DNA of 64,000 nt from Siderastrea radians. Taxonomy: Eukaryota > Cnidaria > Anthozoa > Scleractinia > Rhizangiidae. Position numbers and translations under genes: made by a program. The stretch lies in contig OZ024896.1 in NCBI GenBank assembly GCA_964017195.1, forward strand, positions 5,657,487-5,721,486, given 5' to 3'. Shown piece by piece: positions 1 to 12,600 of this stretch (its first letter is position 1; the number at the start of each line of letters is the position of its first letter). The notes beneath the pieces are model-generated. The model had not been told where the DNA came from and ran no database searches. It saw nothing but the letters and a program-made list of their open reading frames with translations.

Positions 1-2513
1 TCTTGCTTAATTTCGTTTTTCGTTGTGTAATAAAATAGTTGTCTGATGGATCTGAGGCTTTTGACACGCGATCGCAAGGCACTAAGGGAAGACTTAACGA
101 AAGACCCACGACCCCTTTCGCCTCGTCAAAACAGATTCCGCGTAGAAAAGGAAGCCTCTAGGTACGAGGCAGATACAGGATCACGTACAAGAATGGAAGT
201 GGATTTCGATTCGGACAGGATGTCGAGAAATCAAAATTGTGGTTTACATGGAACTTCGAGTTTTTAAGCCGTTATTTTTTCTCTCACGATTACACTTCCT
301 CACTTTCACGACTTCTGGCATTTTTTCCTCCTGTTTTTAGTTTCTAGGCAATAACGCAAGCTTAAGATATATCAGTCGGGATCTCTTAATAGAAGTTCGA
401 AAGCCAAAATTAAATGTCTTGCATTTGGTTTGACAGGCGAATAATATTTCAGCGAACAATACCCGTATTAGCATTGGACACGTGACCAAAAATCTATTAA
501 TAAAAGTGTTTCATTAGCACATCATAGAGAGACCGATTGTAAAAAGGATCAACAGCTAAACAAAGAAGCCATTCAGTACATAAGTCTTACCTCAATTACA
601 CTAAGTTGAACAAAAACAATAAAGCATTACTTGTCATCTTAAAATTGACTCTTGGGAATCGAAATTGCGGCAAGCGGCCTTTATTATTTGCACAGACGCG
701 CAAGGTGGCTTCTTACTCTGTGGTTTGTTTTTTCTTGTTTTCCCGATAACCATTTGGTAACAACACACAAGAGTTAGTTTCCCTAAATTGTCTACTCTTC
801 CTTGATTTAGTGTCATCCATTCCTGAACGAAACTACAATCTAACTTCAATACAAGATCGCTCTCTTCTTAGAGGCATTTATTCACTTTGTATGATGGTAA
901 ACCAGCTGTTGTCAAGGAAATTGTACACAACTGTCTAACGGTGAGTAACAGTTTTCTTTTGTTTGAGAAGAACGTGAAATGACCATGTCGTGCCTAGAGG
1001 CAGACATTTTACACTTGTTATTTAACGTTACTTGAAAACTCCAATTTTTTGCGAGTAAACGTAGCTATAAAACTAGATACACTGCTTCTGAGTAATTGTA
1101 AGAATCTACCGAGTTAAGATTACTTAGCTGAGGCTATTGTGATGGCGCCTATATGCAAGATTCTCAGTTTCTCAGTTCAAATACTTGCATGTTGCATGAC
1201 GTGAAAGGCGGCACACAATCCTGAAGCCTTTTCAGTACGTTTCTTAGTGTCCAAACAGGTTCAAATTTTATATCAGAGTTAAATGGCCGAAATTCATAGG
1301 GTTGTCCCTGGATTACCTGAAATACTCACATTGCAAACTGAAAGCTTACATAATTATTACCAAGTCAGACTCGCTTAAGCGGAACCTGCATGTGGGACTG
1401 GATGTCAGAGCACGTTTCGAGGCAAATTTCCGGAAAAATAACGCTTTGAGTTGATGAGCTAAAGCTAACGTAATATCTAGTACTGCAGCACCAATATGAA
1501 AAACAATTATAGTTTTTCCAACCATACAGGATCAACAAAGTGTCTACGACCAATTTAGTGGAAAATTTAGCAAAAATTACGGCGTCTAGACCTGTTCACA
1601 CTAGCAAAGATGCGTTTTCTGAAGTCTCTCCTTTTGAAACGTTTTTAAAAGTTTGCGTATCCATCATGCGCTTTCGAAAGTTTCAGTCAGACCGGCTAAA
1701 ATATTCCAGACTAAGGAAGAATTTTTGGAAACTTTTTTCTCTTTCTAGTGTGTATATCATCATTTGTGTGTACTGCAACTAAATTATTACACGCAGTATA
1801 GCATTTTAATTGCGTCAACGGAAAACAGAGCCACCTGTCTCTTACAGGGTTGTCCGTTGCTAACCAAGTGAGGACAACTTTAAGGAGTGCTGATGGGTGT
1901 TAAGGCGCTTTCACGCGGCATGTGAAAGTTTTGCCAACTCGCGTCCTGTCAGTCGTTGTAAATGTCGCAGCAAAATACTGGCAAACTGTTGGCGACAAAT
2001 TGAACTCATAGTGCAAAGTCTCTATTTTCGCCAACTCTTTCAGCAACTTAGCGCATTTTACGTGTGAACAATTGCCACTGATGCCAAGCCCGTGTTCTGT
2101 ACTTTCAAACAATCGCACTCGTAAAAGGCGTGCACCGACTTTTCCGTTTATTAAAGAAGCTCACCGTAAGCAAACCTTTTGAATAGGAGGCAGTGTCCAA
2201 AGTGGAGTCTGCAAAGGCACGAACGCCAAAAGGGTTACGAAAACAGCCGAACAGCCAGTAAACTGGAATTTAACTTGACAAATGTGTAGGTTTGTGGTAT
2301 TAATGCAAGAGTTTGCAAACTTTTCACACTTACAACTGTGTCCCGTGAAGGCTCCTTTAGGGAACTCTAATCTACTAACTGTCTGAGTTTTTAACGAAGA
2401 TAATAACTCCAAAAAGAGACTTGTACCCCGGGCTCAGTAGTTTCAGAAGTCTATAAAGAGATAATTTTCATAAAGACCCATTTACAAGTAATCTTATGCG
2501 TTTTCCTCTGCAG
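1..2513. other. Left-edge non-coding region, possible 5' UTR exon
   Basis: I see no convincing coding exon here. The open frames are short, lack partner splice sites and do not look like any family I know. A good donor-like site (GTGAGT at 941) ends a possible non-coding leader exon for the gene that starts at 2559, because a strong acceptor (pyrimidine tract ending CTGCAG) stands at 2513. This exon pairing is inference. Confidence 0.4.
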
Positions 2514-2558
2514 GTATCTGAATCTCGTTTAGTCTGCTAGTTGGCATCCTCGGTCACC

Positions 2559-3905
2559 ATGGCACTTCCAAAATTAACTTCCTTAAAATCACGTAACCTG
2601 TCACGCCGTGATCACGTGTTGAATCTCCTACCACCGCTGACCGTAGTGAATAAAGAGGATGTGACAATGCACGATCGCTTATTCGCTGATAATCCACCAC
2701 CAAAAAACTACCCGGAAAATTTCCCAGGCAAAGTTCTTCGGCATCTCGGAGCCTGGACATTTTATTCTGCTCCTACAAAGGGAGAACTGGCTCTGCTTGA
2801 CAAAAGTATGTACAACTTTAAAAACGAAACAGAGAAAACGGATACAACTGAAAAGAAGCACAGCACTCATACTGAGTATAAGACAGAAGAGGGAACCCAG
2901 TCCCACTTAGCTGGAGATAGCAAAAAGAGACTGGAAACGACCAAAGGAAAGACTTTGAAAGCCAACAAAGTAAAAGAAGTACAGCAGCAGGCTGAATATG
3001 AAAAAACGTCACAGAAAGAAATGAATGAAAAAATAAAACAGGAAAAGTCTTGTGTGACTTCTAGAAAATCAAATGCCTCGCCAAAAATAAAACGGCAAGT
3101 TAGCGAGGATAAGAACAATAATGCTCAAGCCACAAAGAAACCAATTAAACGAGGTCTAAACTCTAACAGGCAACAAAAGAACACAAAAGTCAATAAGCAG
3201 CCAACGAAGTCAAAAACAGTCATCGCTGAAATAACATTTAAAAAGTCACGTGGTAAGGTGCTTGGAGGAGCAGAAACTGGTGCCGAGATAGGCACAGAGA
3301 TGCTGACAGTAGAAGGGCATAACGTGTCAGTGCAAGGCCCCAAAAACGTCCATGGTAAACGTTATAAAAACATAACAGAAGCAACTCAAGATGCAGAAAC
3401 AGCCATTAGAACAGGTGATCACAGGGAAAAGAAAAATTTCAATACAACTGAACAAAAAGGCAACAAATTAAGAAAGGGCAGCTGTAACATGTACACCCCG
3501 GTGACATTCGATGGACACAAAGAAAGTGAAGAAACCGTTACACTGGCAGAGAAAACACAGACAAAAAACGTTAAGCGGACTGTTATAAAAATTCCTTTGC
3601 AAGAAAATGAAAGTCCAGAAGAAACTGACAACAACAAAACTATCACACCACTTACCGAGGATTTGAACTCGCAAAACAATGCTGATTCTCACAAGTCAGA
3701 AAAATGTGTGAATGAAAAGAATGATGGAATTTGTCGTGAGAATCCTTGTAGTAACACAGAAAATGAGATATTGCATGAAAAACGTGTTGCATTTAGTGCA
3801 AGCTGTGGAAAAGAACCGGCCAGAGGGAAGAAAAGGCCCAAGTCACAAACAGGGCGTAAAAAAGAACGCCAACGAAGTGGCAAAAACAGAGTAAAATCAG
3901 GATGA
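2559..3905 (+). CDS. Unrecognised Lys/Glu/Thr-rich protein, single coding exon
   Basis: The reading frame codes for 448 residues. I chose the ATG at 2559 because its context is a near-ideal GTCACCATGG, and an in-frame TAG lies just upstream (2538-2540). A splice acceptor at 2513 suggests a spliced 5' UTR. The first ~85 residues have ordinary composition, including the Pro-rich stretch NPPPKNYPENFPGK followed by LRHLGAWTFYS. The rest, to the Arg/Lys-rich C-terminus, is highly polar and low in hydrophobic residues, so it is probably disordered and may be nuclear. There is no signal peptide, membrane segment or known catalytic motif. I do not recognise the family and assign no function. Codon-level continuity over 1.3 kb, the Kozak context and a following poly(A) signal support a real gene. 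Confidence 0.7.
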   Translation: MALPKLTSLKSRNLSRRDHVLNLLPPLTVVNKEDVTMHDRLFADNPPPKNYPENFPGKVLRHLGAWTFYSAPTKGELALLDKSMYNFKNETEKTDTTEKKHSTHTEYKTEEGTQSHLAGDSKKRLETTKGKTLKANKVKEVQQQAEYEKTSQKEMNEKIKQEKSCVTSRKSNASPKIKRQVSEDKNNNAQATKKPIKRGLNSNRQQKNTKVNKQPTKSKTVIAEITFKKSRGKVLGGAETGAEIGTEMLTVEGHNVSVQGPKNVHGKRYKNITEATQDAETAIRTGDHREKKNFNTTEQKGNKLRKGSCNMYTPVTFDGHKESEETVTLAEKTQTKNVKRTVIKIPLQENESPEETDNNKTITPLTEDLNSQNNADSHKSEKCVNEKNDGICRENPCSNTENEILHEKRVAFSASCGKEPARGKKRPKSQTGRKKERQRSGKNRVKSG

Positions 3906-4215
3906 ATATGAACATTTTTGTTTATGCTAAAATGAATTTCAGTGCATCTACTGGCTAACAATCTTTTAAAATTGGACTCGCTCAAAACTGAGGATGGTAA
4001 GCCTGTGTGCACCATAAGGCACCAACTAACACCACTTAATATCCATGACGTTATAGCAATGGTCTTTTCACTGGACAAAAAAATTTGCAACTTTCTAGGT
4101 GCCCATCTGTATTGCACTTTCCTTCTGTATTCAGATGGCCGCACCTTCCTTCTGTATTCAGATGGCCTGTTTGCGGACTAGAAAATTGTTAGAAATAAAA
4201 GATACAAATGTGAAA
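3906..4215 (+). promoter_or_regulatory. 3' UTR with tandem 22-nt repeat and poly(A) signal
   Basis: The stretch after the stop codon contains two adjacent near-identical copies of a ~22-nt unit (CCTTCTGTATTCAGATGGCC, about 4121-4168). AATAAA follows at 4194-4199 and probably ends the transcript of the gene at 2559-3905. A second AATAAA lies near 4343. Confidence 0.45.
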
Positions 4216-5033
4216 CTTGAGAAGTATTCAATTTTTGAAAAGCTACCACATCTGCATTTTAGCAACAACTAAATTCACACCCTCACAGAAGTTCAGTAAC
4301 ACCTAAAATACACAAATTTCTATTTATAATTTAATATGTGAAATAAATTCAGCCCTCTAAAACTGATATCTGTTGTTTCTTGAATGTCAGAAAATATCCC
4401 CTCCTGGTAACGTGAAGACAAACCAGTAAACACAAGAACAACACAATTAAGACATCACTTGATATGGCAAATGTACATACACTTAATGGCTGTTTATGTT
4501 CAATTTTGATATGTCACTAGACAACTGACTCATGACAAATTCCCTCAAAAAACTTTGTATTTTGCTCTCGATGAGTCCTGTTTTGTAAGCCTGGGTTACC
4601 CTGTGCTAGCACAAAACATTCTGAGAAGGCTGTTTACAGTTGAACCTCAATTAATCAGTCTTGATAGGACCACCAAAACGAGTCTGGATAATCCAGAGAA
4701 AAATGGTAAATTATTTTCATAACTTGAAACTGAATAAATCTTAAAACAAGATGTAGCCAATACTCTCTACCATGCATGTCACACCGAAGATGGCTGTAAG
4801 ATGCCACATTTCATAGCTTGAAGAGCAAAATGTGGAAAGAAAACAAAATATTAAGGTGTGGGGGATACAGGGTACTGTGAACAGTCTACTCTGAAGCTTA
4901 ATACCTGAGAACTCTGTTCTGGTTCATAAACAACACTATTTTGTTCAGTTTGTCCCTGATACTTCATAGAATAAACAACAAGTTGCAAGCTGTGTTATCA
5001 TGTTATCCACACTGTGTCTTCTGAGTACCAGTT
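4216..5033. other. Convergent intergenic region / MRPL55 3' UTR
   Basis: This stretch lies between two convergent genes. I see no coding signal. Part of it must be the 3' UTR of the minus-strand MRPL55 gene, but no clear minus-strand AATAAA is visible. Confidence 0.4.
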
Positions 5034-6414
5034 TCAATGTTTTCTTATTAAATTAGTCCATGATCTCTGGTTGTAACCCTCGTCATCTTCTTCCTCAAGT
5101 TCATAAATTTTCTTGGGCTTTTCTGGTTTAAGTCGATTCATTCTTGCTTTCCTCTCCTCATCTGTCATGTTAGCAGGGTCAATTGGTTGTTTAATTAATC
5201 TATAAGGCTCCTCATATCGAATGACGTAAGTGGATCCATCCGGTTGCACCAACCTGACCTTATACATACGAGGATACACTGTTTTTCGCATCCGTGTGAT
5301 TGCTGCACTGCAAGTGCTGGGAAAGGAAAACAAGGAACAGAGTTAAAAAAGGTTAGCTCCAAATTTCCATATCAATTTTAAAGTTTGAGTCACAACAACG
5401 AAATGGTGCTATTATACTTGCCAACTTTTTGTGATTCATAGGCATGACATTTTTATCCTGAGAGTGTCAAGATTTTTTGTAGAGGACCGATAATATCCGA
5501 AGATGTCTGACGATTTCCGAAGACGTCCGAAGATTTCCAAAGCCGTTCCGAAGACTTTCCGATTTATGGCCAGTAAACCGATGCTTTGATCATTTAATTG
5601 AGTATGACCATGTCTCCAGTGGCTTTCCCTACTAAAATCCGAGATTTCGCGAAAGTAAGATCATTATTTTCTCGCATTAGTTCGAGTTTATTTAAATACT
5701 TTTTTTTTTCAGATGAGTCGGTTAAGGTTGTAAAGGCTCAAACTTTTCCACCAGGCGTGAGAAATGGGAACGTAGGCGTGAATAGGCGTGAGATCGCAGT
5801 TTCCGATCCGCAGGCGTGACAATCACGCCTTAGGCGTGACACTTGGCAGGTATATGTTATTGTGACAAATAATTATTTGAACAAATAATTTGTCAAGGGT
5901 GTCTATAAAGTATTCATCTAGTGGGATGACCCACCATCAATATTATTATTTTACCAAAAAATCACATTTAATTCACTGACTTATGAAACACCGCAATAAT
6001 TGGCTCTGGTACAGAATACCTTGTCCTTTATCTTATTTGCGTGTCAATAGCTATGCTAGCTACATGTATCAGTGTATGGTTTTCTCGCTTTCTTTGCATC
6101 AGTATATAGCTTTACAAGTGTGAGATAACATGAAAGTGATCTAATCATGTGATCACTGAATAAAAATGGACAATAATAACTTCAGCTTACTTGTTACGTA
6201 CCTGGATTCCCTGGTCTTTTGACATAGGAAGGTTTTTGGAGATCTTACAAGCGAAATCCTACATAACGACCCAAATTTTGTTCTGAAATTCCAAAAACGA
6301 ATTCAAGCATTGACAACGAAAAGGTTAGTCGATGAAAATAAACAATGGCTTGCTAAGAAAGTGATAAAACAGCGAGAAAACGAGAAGCTAATCTTACCTT
6401 AGAGAGGCCGCCAT
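5034..6414 (-). CDS. MRPL55: Mitochondrial ribosomal protein L55 (mL55)
   Basis: Three exons on the minus strand: 6414-6398, 6282-6202 and 5316-5034, joined at matching phase 2 borders, give 126 residues (human about 128). The ATG begins MAASLR, and the N-terminal ~30 residues are basic, hydroxylated and acid-poor, as in a mitochondrial presequence. The last exon carries the family core: YPRMYKVRLVQPDGSTYVIR, then a YEEPYRLIKQP box, and TDEERKARMNRL, which align with the human KQDGSTIHIRYREPRR and SPEERRARL regions. The C-terminus is acidic, then ends in an aromatic/basic tail (SWTNLIRKH). The product is an animal-specific large-subunit protein of the mitochondrial ribosome. It faces CTNS head-to-head, so the two probably share a promoter. 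An upstream in-frame Met at 5331-5333 lies in intron and was not used. Confidence 0.92.
5413..5854. mobile_element. Non-autonomous inverted-repeat element in MRPL55 intron 2
   Basis: The termini are imperfect inverted repeats: TATACTTGCC at the left and GGCAGGTATA at the right. Inside are short reiterations (CCGAAGA-type units at 5497-5560 and several copies of AGGCGTGA at 5752-5842) that resemble subterminal transposase-binding repeats. No transposase is encoded. I could not fix a target duplication, so the superfamily is unknown. Confidence 0.55.
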
Positions 6415-6684
6415 TTTGATTTTAGCGAGCATTCGCTGACTGCTTGTACAGTGGATTCACATTAAGAGTGGTTCGAGTGCTCGTGACATTCACGCGCGCA
6501 TTTGAATGACTCGTGATGACTTAACATCACTTAAAACTATAAAAGAGATGTTTGTGTCTTTTGTACGGTATTTACACATCAAAAGCGCTAACAAAGTGAA
6601 TGTAGGAAAGGGTACAGTCTCTTGAATCCGCCTAAAAAGTTTTTCTTTCGCGCATCTGTATTCCGATCGACTTCAAGTGATATC
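6415..6684. promoter_or_regulatory. Bidirectional promoter, MRPL55 / CTNS
   Basis: Only 270 bp separate the two divergent start codons, so both transcription starts and both 5' UTRs must lie here. There is no obvious TATA box at a fixed distance from either start. Divergent sharing is inferred from geometry alone. Confidence 0.6.
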
Positions 6685-9600
6685 ATGGCGAAAACAGGGT
6701 TTCTGTTTACATGTGTGACTCTGCTATTCTGCAGAATTGGAGGTAAGCGAGAGAGTGCTAAACTTATTTTAAATGATTTACAGTTTTCATTAAACTTGAC
6801 TCTTCATATATTCATGTAGTGTACTAAACAGTTACAGTAGATGAGTAGAATCTTCTATAAAGAAAGCCCGCACGACGTACATTATCATATTCCAATGTAC
6901 AAAACTGCGTAGATAAAGGATTGGATTGTATATCAAACGTACATTATCATATTCCAATGTACAAAACTGCGTAGATAAAGGATTGGATTGTATATCAAAC
7001 GAAGACTCTGGTTTTATCAAAGTAGTTTGACTGCCCTTGAAATTGCAAATATAATGCATTGTTTAATGTGTGTACATCTGTATATTTATGCAGTCCCTTC
7101 CCAAGGAAAACGCTGGCAACGTACAATTCGATTTACGCTAGCGCTTACAGAAAAGGAGAGAGACTGGTAAAATGAAAAGCTTTCCCAAAATCCATCTTAA
7201 ATGAATAATTAGTAATACATTAGCTTATTATACAACTACTACTAATAATAATACGTATTATAATATTATAAGTGTTGTGTCATCTTCTCTCACAGTTGTC
7301 AATAAGGGTTGGGTGACCGGGGATTTCCCTAGGTACTACATACACTTCTGAGCCCAAGTTACATTGGCAGACAAACAACTTTAGCCGGTTCACAGGCATT
7401 CAATGTCCCTGGTACCTAGCCATTAATAAGACCCTGGTTACCAGTATTTGGCAGTATTATATTAGTTTTTGAAGTTCCAGAATAAGAATATTGAATGGGT
7501 ACAGCTATCTGGGTTAAAACTTGCATAGGTATGACTCATACCGACATGAAATTTTGGACTAGTATCATATAAAGTAATACAGAAACCACAAGTAGGAGCT
7601 GTTGAAGAAATGGAGATAGGTTGTAGTAAGAGAGGGAGGCAGGACAGGGGGTTTTAAACTTCCTGCTTCTGATACCATTAAAACCCAGTTCCCGCCCTAT
7701 GTTTTTGGCTCCCGCCTCTGTGATTTTTCAATTGCAAAATATTGTGCAATGTTATGTACATTTAGCTACACTTTGCCTATTTCTCTCACTTCCCACCACC
7801 TTGGGAGTCCCACTCCCTGCCCCCTCTATTCCTGCCTTCTGTACACCTCCTGCCCTCTTTTCTCCTGTGCTCCACCCCCCCCCCATCCCCCTCCACAAGA
7901 GAGGAGAACAGCAATCTTCTGAGTGACATGGAGGTCACTCTGACAGCCTTGCCATCATACGAGTTCTAATTCACACAAAAATGAAGCAGTCTGAAATCAA
8001 ATGCAGGCTCATATTGTAAAATTGTAAACCTCATTGTGATAACACTTATTAAATTGAAGTTAATAATTTTTTTTTTGTTTTAGCTGACAGAGATAAGCTG
8101 CATGTAGAATCCAGTAAAAGTAAAGTCCAGATTGGAAAGTCTACACATTTTGAAGTGTCATATAGGTAAGGCAATGAGGTAAATTATGTGATTGATGAGA
8201 TTACGAAAAATCCAGATGGTATACAAATTTATTTAAAGGAGAGACTTGGCTCGACAGAAATCCTATTTATTTAACTTCTAGAGTCAAGACTCAAGGGTTA
8301 TGGTTTTTTTGCCGTTAATCACGTAAGTTTTGAAGTTCAGAGTTGGGGTGTTCAGGGTTTTCAATAAGAATCTGAGTAGGTGGCAAAACTTAAGGAGTAG
8401 GCTGAGAATGAAATACTCGCGTGGGGGGGTGGGGGTCGGGGGTATTCTCCCCTAGAAAATCTCAAAAATTTGGGCCTCTTATAACGCATTTCCTACATTC
8501 TAGAGCAAGAATTAGGGTATTCGAACAGAACAGGAAACACAAATCGCCGCTGAAATTACTCAGAATTCAGGCAAGATTCTTCTGTTTTTCATGAACAAAT
8601 CGTGGTTGATCCAGGGCCCGTTTTTTGTGGCGAATATTTCTCATGTTAGTCGTAAATTATGAGGTAATTTCTCAATCAAATAGGGAGCAAGTTAATCTAG
8701 AATAGCCGGCGAGTTTTGCCGGCTGCCGGCCTTTATTGAAAACCCTGGGTGTTCTTGAAAAGTGCATTGTATCAGTGACAGACCTCTCCTCAACTGATGG
8801 CCTCCATATATATATTTCTTATAATACATGTTGGGAGGGTTTGATTAACAATGAAGTCATTTCATGTTTGGTGATCTTTTTCTGTATTCTTGTGACCTGT
8901 ATGCTTTAACATTTGATGTCCTTCTAAGAGGAAATAAGGCACTGGTCACTATTGGGACTTAAATGGTTAAGCCTCCCCAAATCACATTTTATCTCAAGGT
9001 CCCTTGAGCTTCATTTTTACCTGGCCCCATACATCCTCCCTGCCCACCCTGTGCACTTCTGGAAAACCTTTGAATTTTTCTTAATATTTTTAATTAGGCA
9101 TAGAGCAGAATGACTACAATGTACACTAATCATTTTAATTTATAACTATTGAGCCATTTTGGTAAGTTAAAAAAGTGCATTGTCAGTTTTGGTCTTACGT
9201 GAACTAGCTAGTGAAAAGTCAACTGTGATTGCTCAGTGGAGGTCAACTCAGTGTAACTATGCAATATTATTTTCTGTTGCAGTGAAAAAATTCCTCCAAA
9301 TGTTTCAGTAGTGATTCTTATCAACAACAGCAAACCATTAATAGTTGATGTGCAAAAAAAGGTGATAATAGTAGTTGTGAATTATACAATGTACTTGTAC
9401 GAATATTTCTAGTTATTAAAATTTTTTCATAATACACAGTCATATCGTAATAAATTTTTCATCTTATTGCTTTTAGATTCAATTAGATAGTACTCATCAG
9501 AAGAAACAAGTGATTGTTCATGGGCATGGTATTGGAAAAGCAACTATCACATGTACTGTACAAAGCAATAAAACCAATAAGGACAACTCTGCCAGGTATG

Positions 9601-12600
9601 GAGTTGACCAACTATGTGTTGCTCCAGAAAATATCCACACCCACCCCACAGATGTTCACTGGAAATTCCATAAGGGTGGAAGGGGGGGGGGGGTCTCAAA
9701 AGCCAAATTTTTGAAGGGAAGTATGAAGCTGAACTGGAATTCCTGGAGTGGGGGAGCTCAAGCCAAAAAACCAACCTAAGGGGTGGGGGTGGTATAATGG
9801 ATATTTTCTGGAACCACACAATACATGACAACTTTCATAGTAAACTCTGGCTGTCATTTTTTGATGATGGGCATTCTTTGGCATTAAGATTAGGGATACA
9901 AATGTGGGCTTTGTTAGGGGGTACGCATGTACCGGTATGTCTGCCATCTGAATTTTAAACTCTTTCACGTCAATCTATCTCTTTCATTTTAATTGTCCTT
10001 GTTAATTTCACTTTTTTCAGTTTTTTTTCACTTATTTCACTTATTTCAGTTATTCATATTCATATTGTTATTTAGTAATTAATATTCTAATATGTACATT
10101 GTATTTATATCACACCGACTAGCGGTCTAATTTGCATTTGAAACTGAAGATGGATGTAGATCATCCGAAACATGTTTTTTAAACTCAAAACTGTGTGTCT
10201 TTATTTGAAGATTCTTTCATGGAAGTTAGTGCAGTAGTGGTCTTATTCTAAGTAACTTGCAGTGAAACTATCAAATTTTTGGTGATGACCATGCATTCTT
10301 TGGTGGTCAGTTATCTCAATCTTGCGGTCCAAGATTGTGATAAATTTCCAAGAATTTATTTTTAAAAATAATCTCTTGGTGTTATTAAAGCTTTCAGATC
10401 AGAGTAGTTCATTACTTTCCTTTAACTATAATCAATGCTGTTATTGGCTGGATTTATTTTGTTGCCTGGTCTGTCTCATTCTACCCTCAGGTGAGACCAA
10501 TTTATTGTCCTATGTAATAAGGAGCTTTATTATATAGACAAGAGTGTTTTAGTGAAAAATAGACCACTCGTAAAGTTCATTCGAAACTACATCCGGGACT
10601 TGAGTAGTGTATTTTCCATAACCTGACTAGTGAGAATAACAATGACATCATTTCCCGCTTTTACACTGTTGTTTGTGCAAAAATACTCTTGTCTATTATA
10701 ATGAAAAGAAAATTACACGGCGGCTTGAAGATATGAAAAACAATTTTATTTTCGAGTGGTAAAAAACAGTATTCTACTCACTTCGCACCGCAGTGTAATA
10801 TTCTCTGTTTATTATATGGAGGAGAGTGTTTTACTCAGGGAACTAAACCACTCGTAGATTCCATACGCCACTCCATCCGGGACCCGAGTGGCGTATTTTC
10901 CATATGTCACGCTTTTGAGTGTCATATCGTTCAATGACGTTACGATTCCCGCCTTTTCTACTTTGTTGAATGAACTGAATGCGTCGTTGCCTCAGTGTTG
11001 TTTAGAATTATGGCGGTGGCAAGCAGGTTGGTTTGTTTTACTAAACGATGAACAAGTGAAAGAGTTTTCCGAAAGCTTTGACAACGAAAACCCAAAAAAG
11101 AAGACCTTGTACGATTTGAAGGTTTTCAAAGAATTTCTCGACACTTGCGACGAGAAGAGAATAAAAATGGGCAATTTCAGATATTTGTCTCCATATAATA
11201 AAAAGAACATTACACGTTGGCTCGAAGATGGAATTTTATGTTCTCGTGGCAAACTCAATATCGAACATAAAATTCATATCTTCTCGCCACCAATTAATAT
11301 CCTCTATTTCTAACCTTTCAGTGCACCCCCACTGGTTTTAACTTATCTCCTACTCTCGATCTCTTCTACAGTTTAAGCTACTGCTATCCCTATTTACATG
11401 TATAGTACAATGCTAAATTTTGAGGTGCTCCCATTGGTCGAAATTGATCACGTGATGCGATAGTGTCTCAGTCCTCAGCGGGCGTCTATCAGCGAATAGT
11501 GCCCGTCTGGGCAATTTTCGCTCAAAATTAGTGTTGTACAATAAAAACAATAGAGTCCTTCTGTCTCAGGCCCTATGTGTGATAGGTTCCCTCGGAAATT
11601 TGATGTTCAAACTTCATATAACCCCTCAAACTATGCTCTTGGGCTAATATTTGTTGTGAACATCAAATTTCCTTGGGCAGCTTATCACACGATAGTGCCT
11701 TTGACAGAAGAACTCTATTGTTTAAATAGTGCAACAATCTCGCATTCTGCTATTCCTTATTTTTTTGCTTGAAGCACATCCCCTTTCCTCTCCCCTAACT
11801 GCTTTCTCCTACATGCAATTTCATGAGCATGCACCATTCGCTATTTAAGTTCTAAATGAATAAAGTTGGCAAATTCCCCTTCCCTGGTTATAAGGATAGA
11901 ACTCATGTGTATTGTATTACAGGTATTTTGTGGAGTAAGGGAGAAGAGTATGATCATGTTATGTAGCCTCTAAGTAACTGGATGTGACATTTTTATTTGC
12001 AGGTTTACTTAAATTGGAAGAGACAGAGGTAACTGGTGTTAGTGGATGTAACGAGACAATATACTGTAGAAAATTACATTTAATTGCATCATTCCATTAG
12101 AACAAGTGTAGTACCTATTGTGACAACCACCTGTTTTACTCAGACTTAATTGGCTCAAAAATCCTTTAAACCAACTTCAGACTTTAACATCTCAGTCAGT
12201 GGAATATTATAAGATGCAACATTATTGCATTTAGTATAAAAATGGGACATCCTTAACTATTAACTGGAAAGTGGAATTGTTTGTGTATTTGTTTGCTTAA
12301 AATTCTTTTTGGCACTGAGTTTAGTTGTGTCCAGCCTCTGCCAAGAATAGAACCCAGCTGTTTTTGAGAAAATCTTCTTTTTTTATGTTTGGCCATCTAG
12401 TTTAATTCATGCATCCTGCTTTGTGATACATAAGCCATGCAGTATGCTTGTTAGTTACAATATTTACATGTAACATAAATAAACCCTAAGTGACTCTTAA
12501 AGGACAAAGAATGCTTTTGTCTTAAATGGTTACTGGTAAGGATATTTACTGAATTTTTTAACATGAACTGCGTGCAAAGTGAGTTACCAGAGGTTGACAT

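Noticed and set aside
46..267. 73-codon open frame with start codon at the left edge
   Set aside because: Short, no recognisable domain and no clear splice partners; upstream context is cut off by the window edge.
5317..5333. Upstream Met of the MRPL55 last exon frame (MFSFPSTC...)
   Set aside because: It lies inside the intron; splicing to 5316 gives a continuous protein with the expected N-terminus and length.
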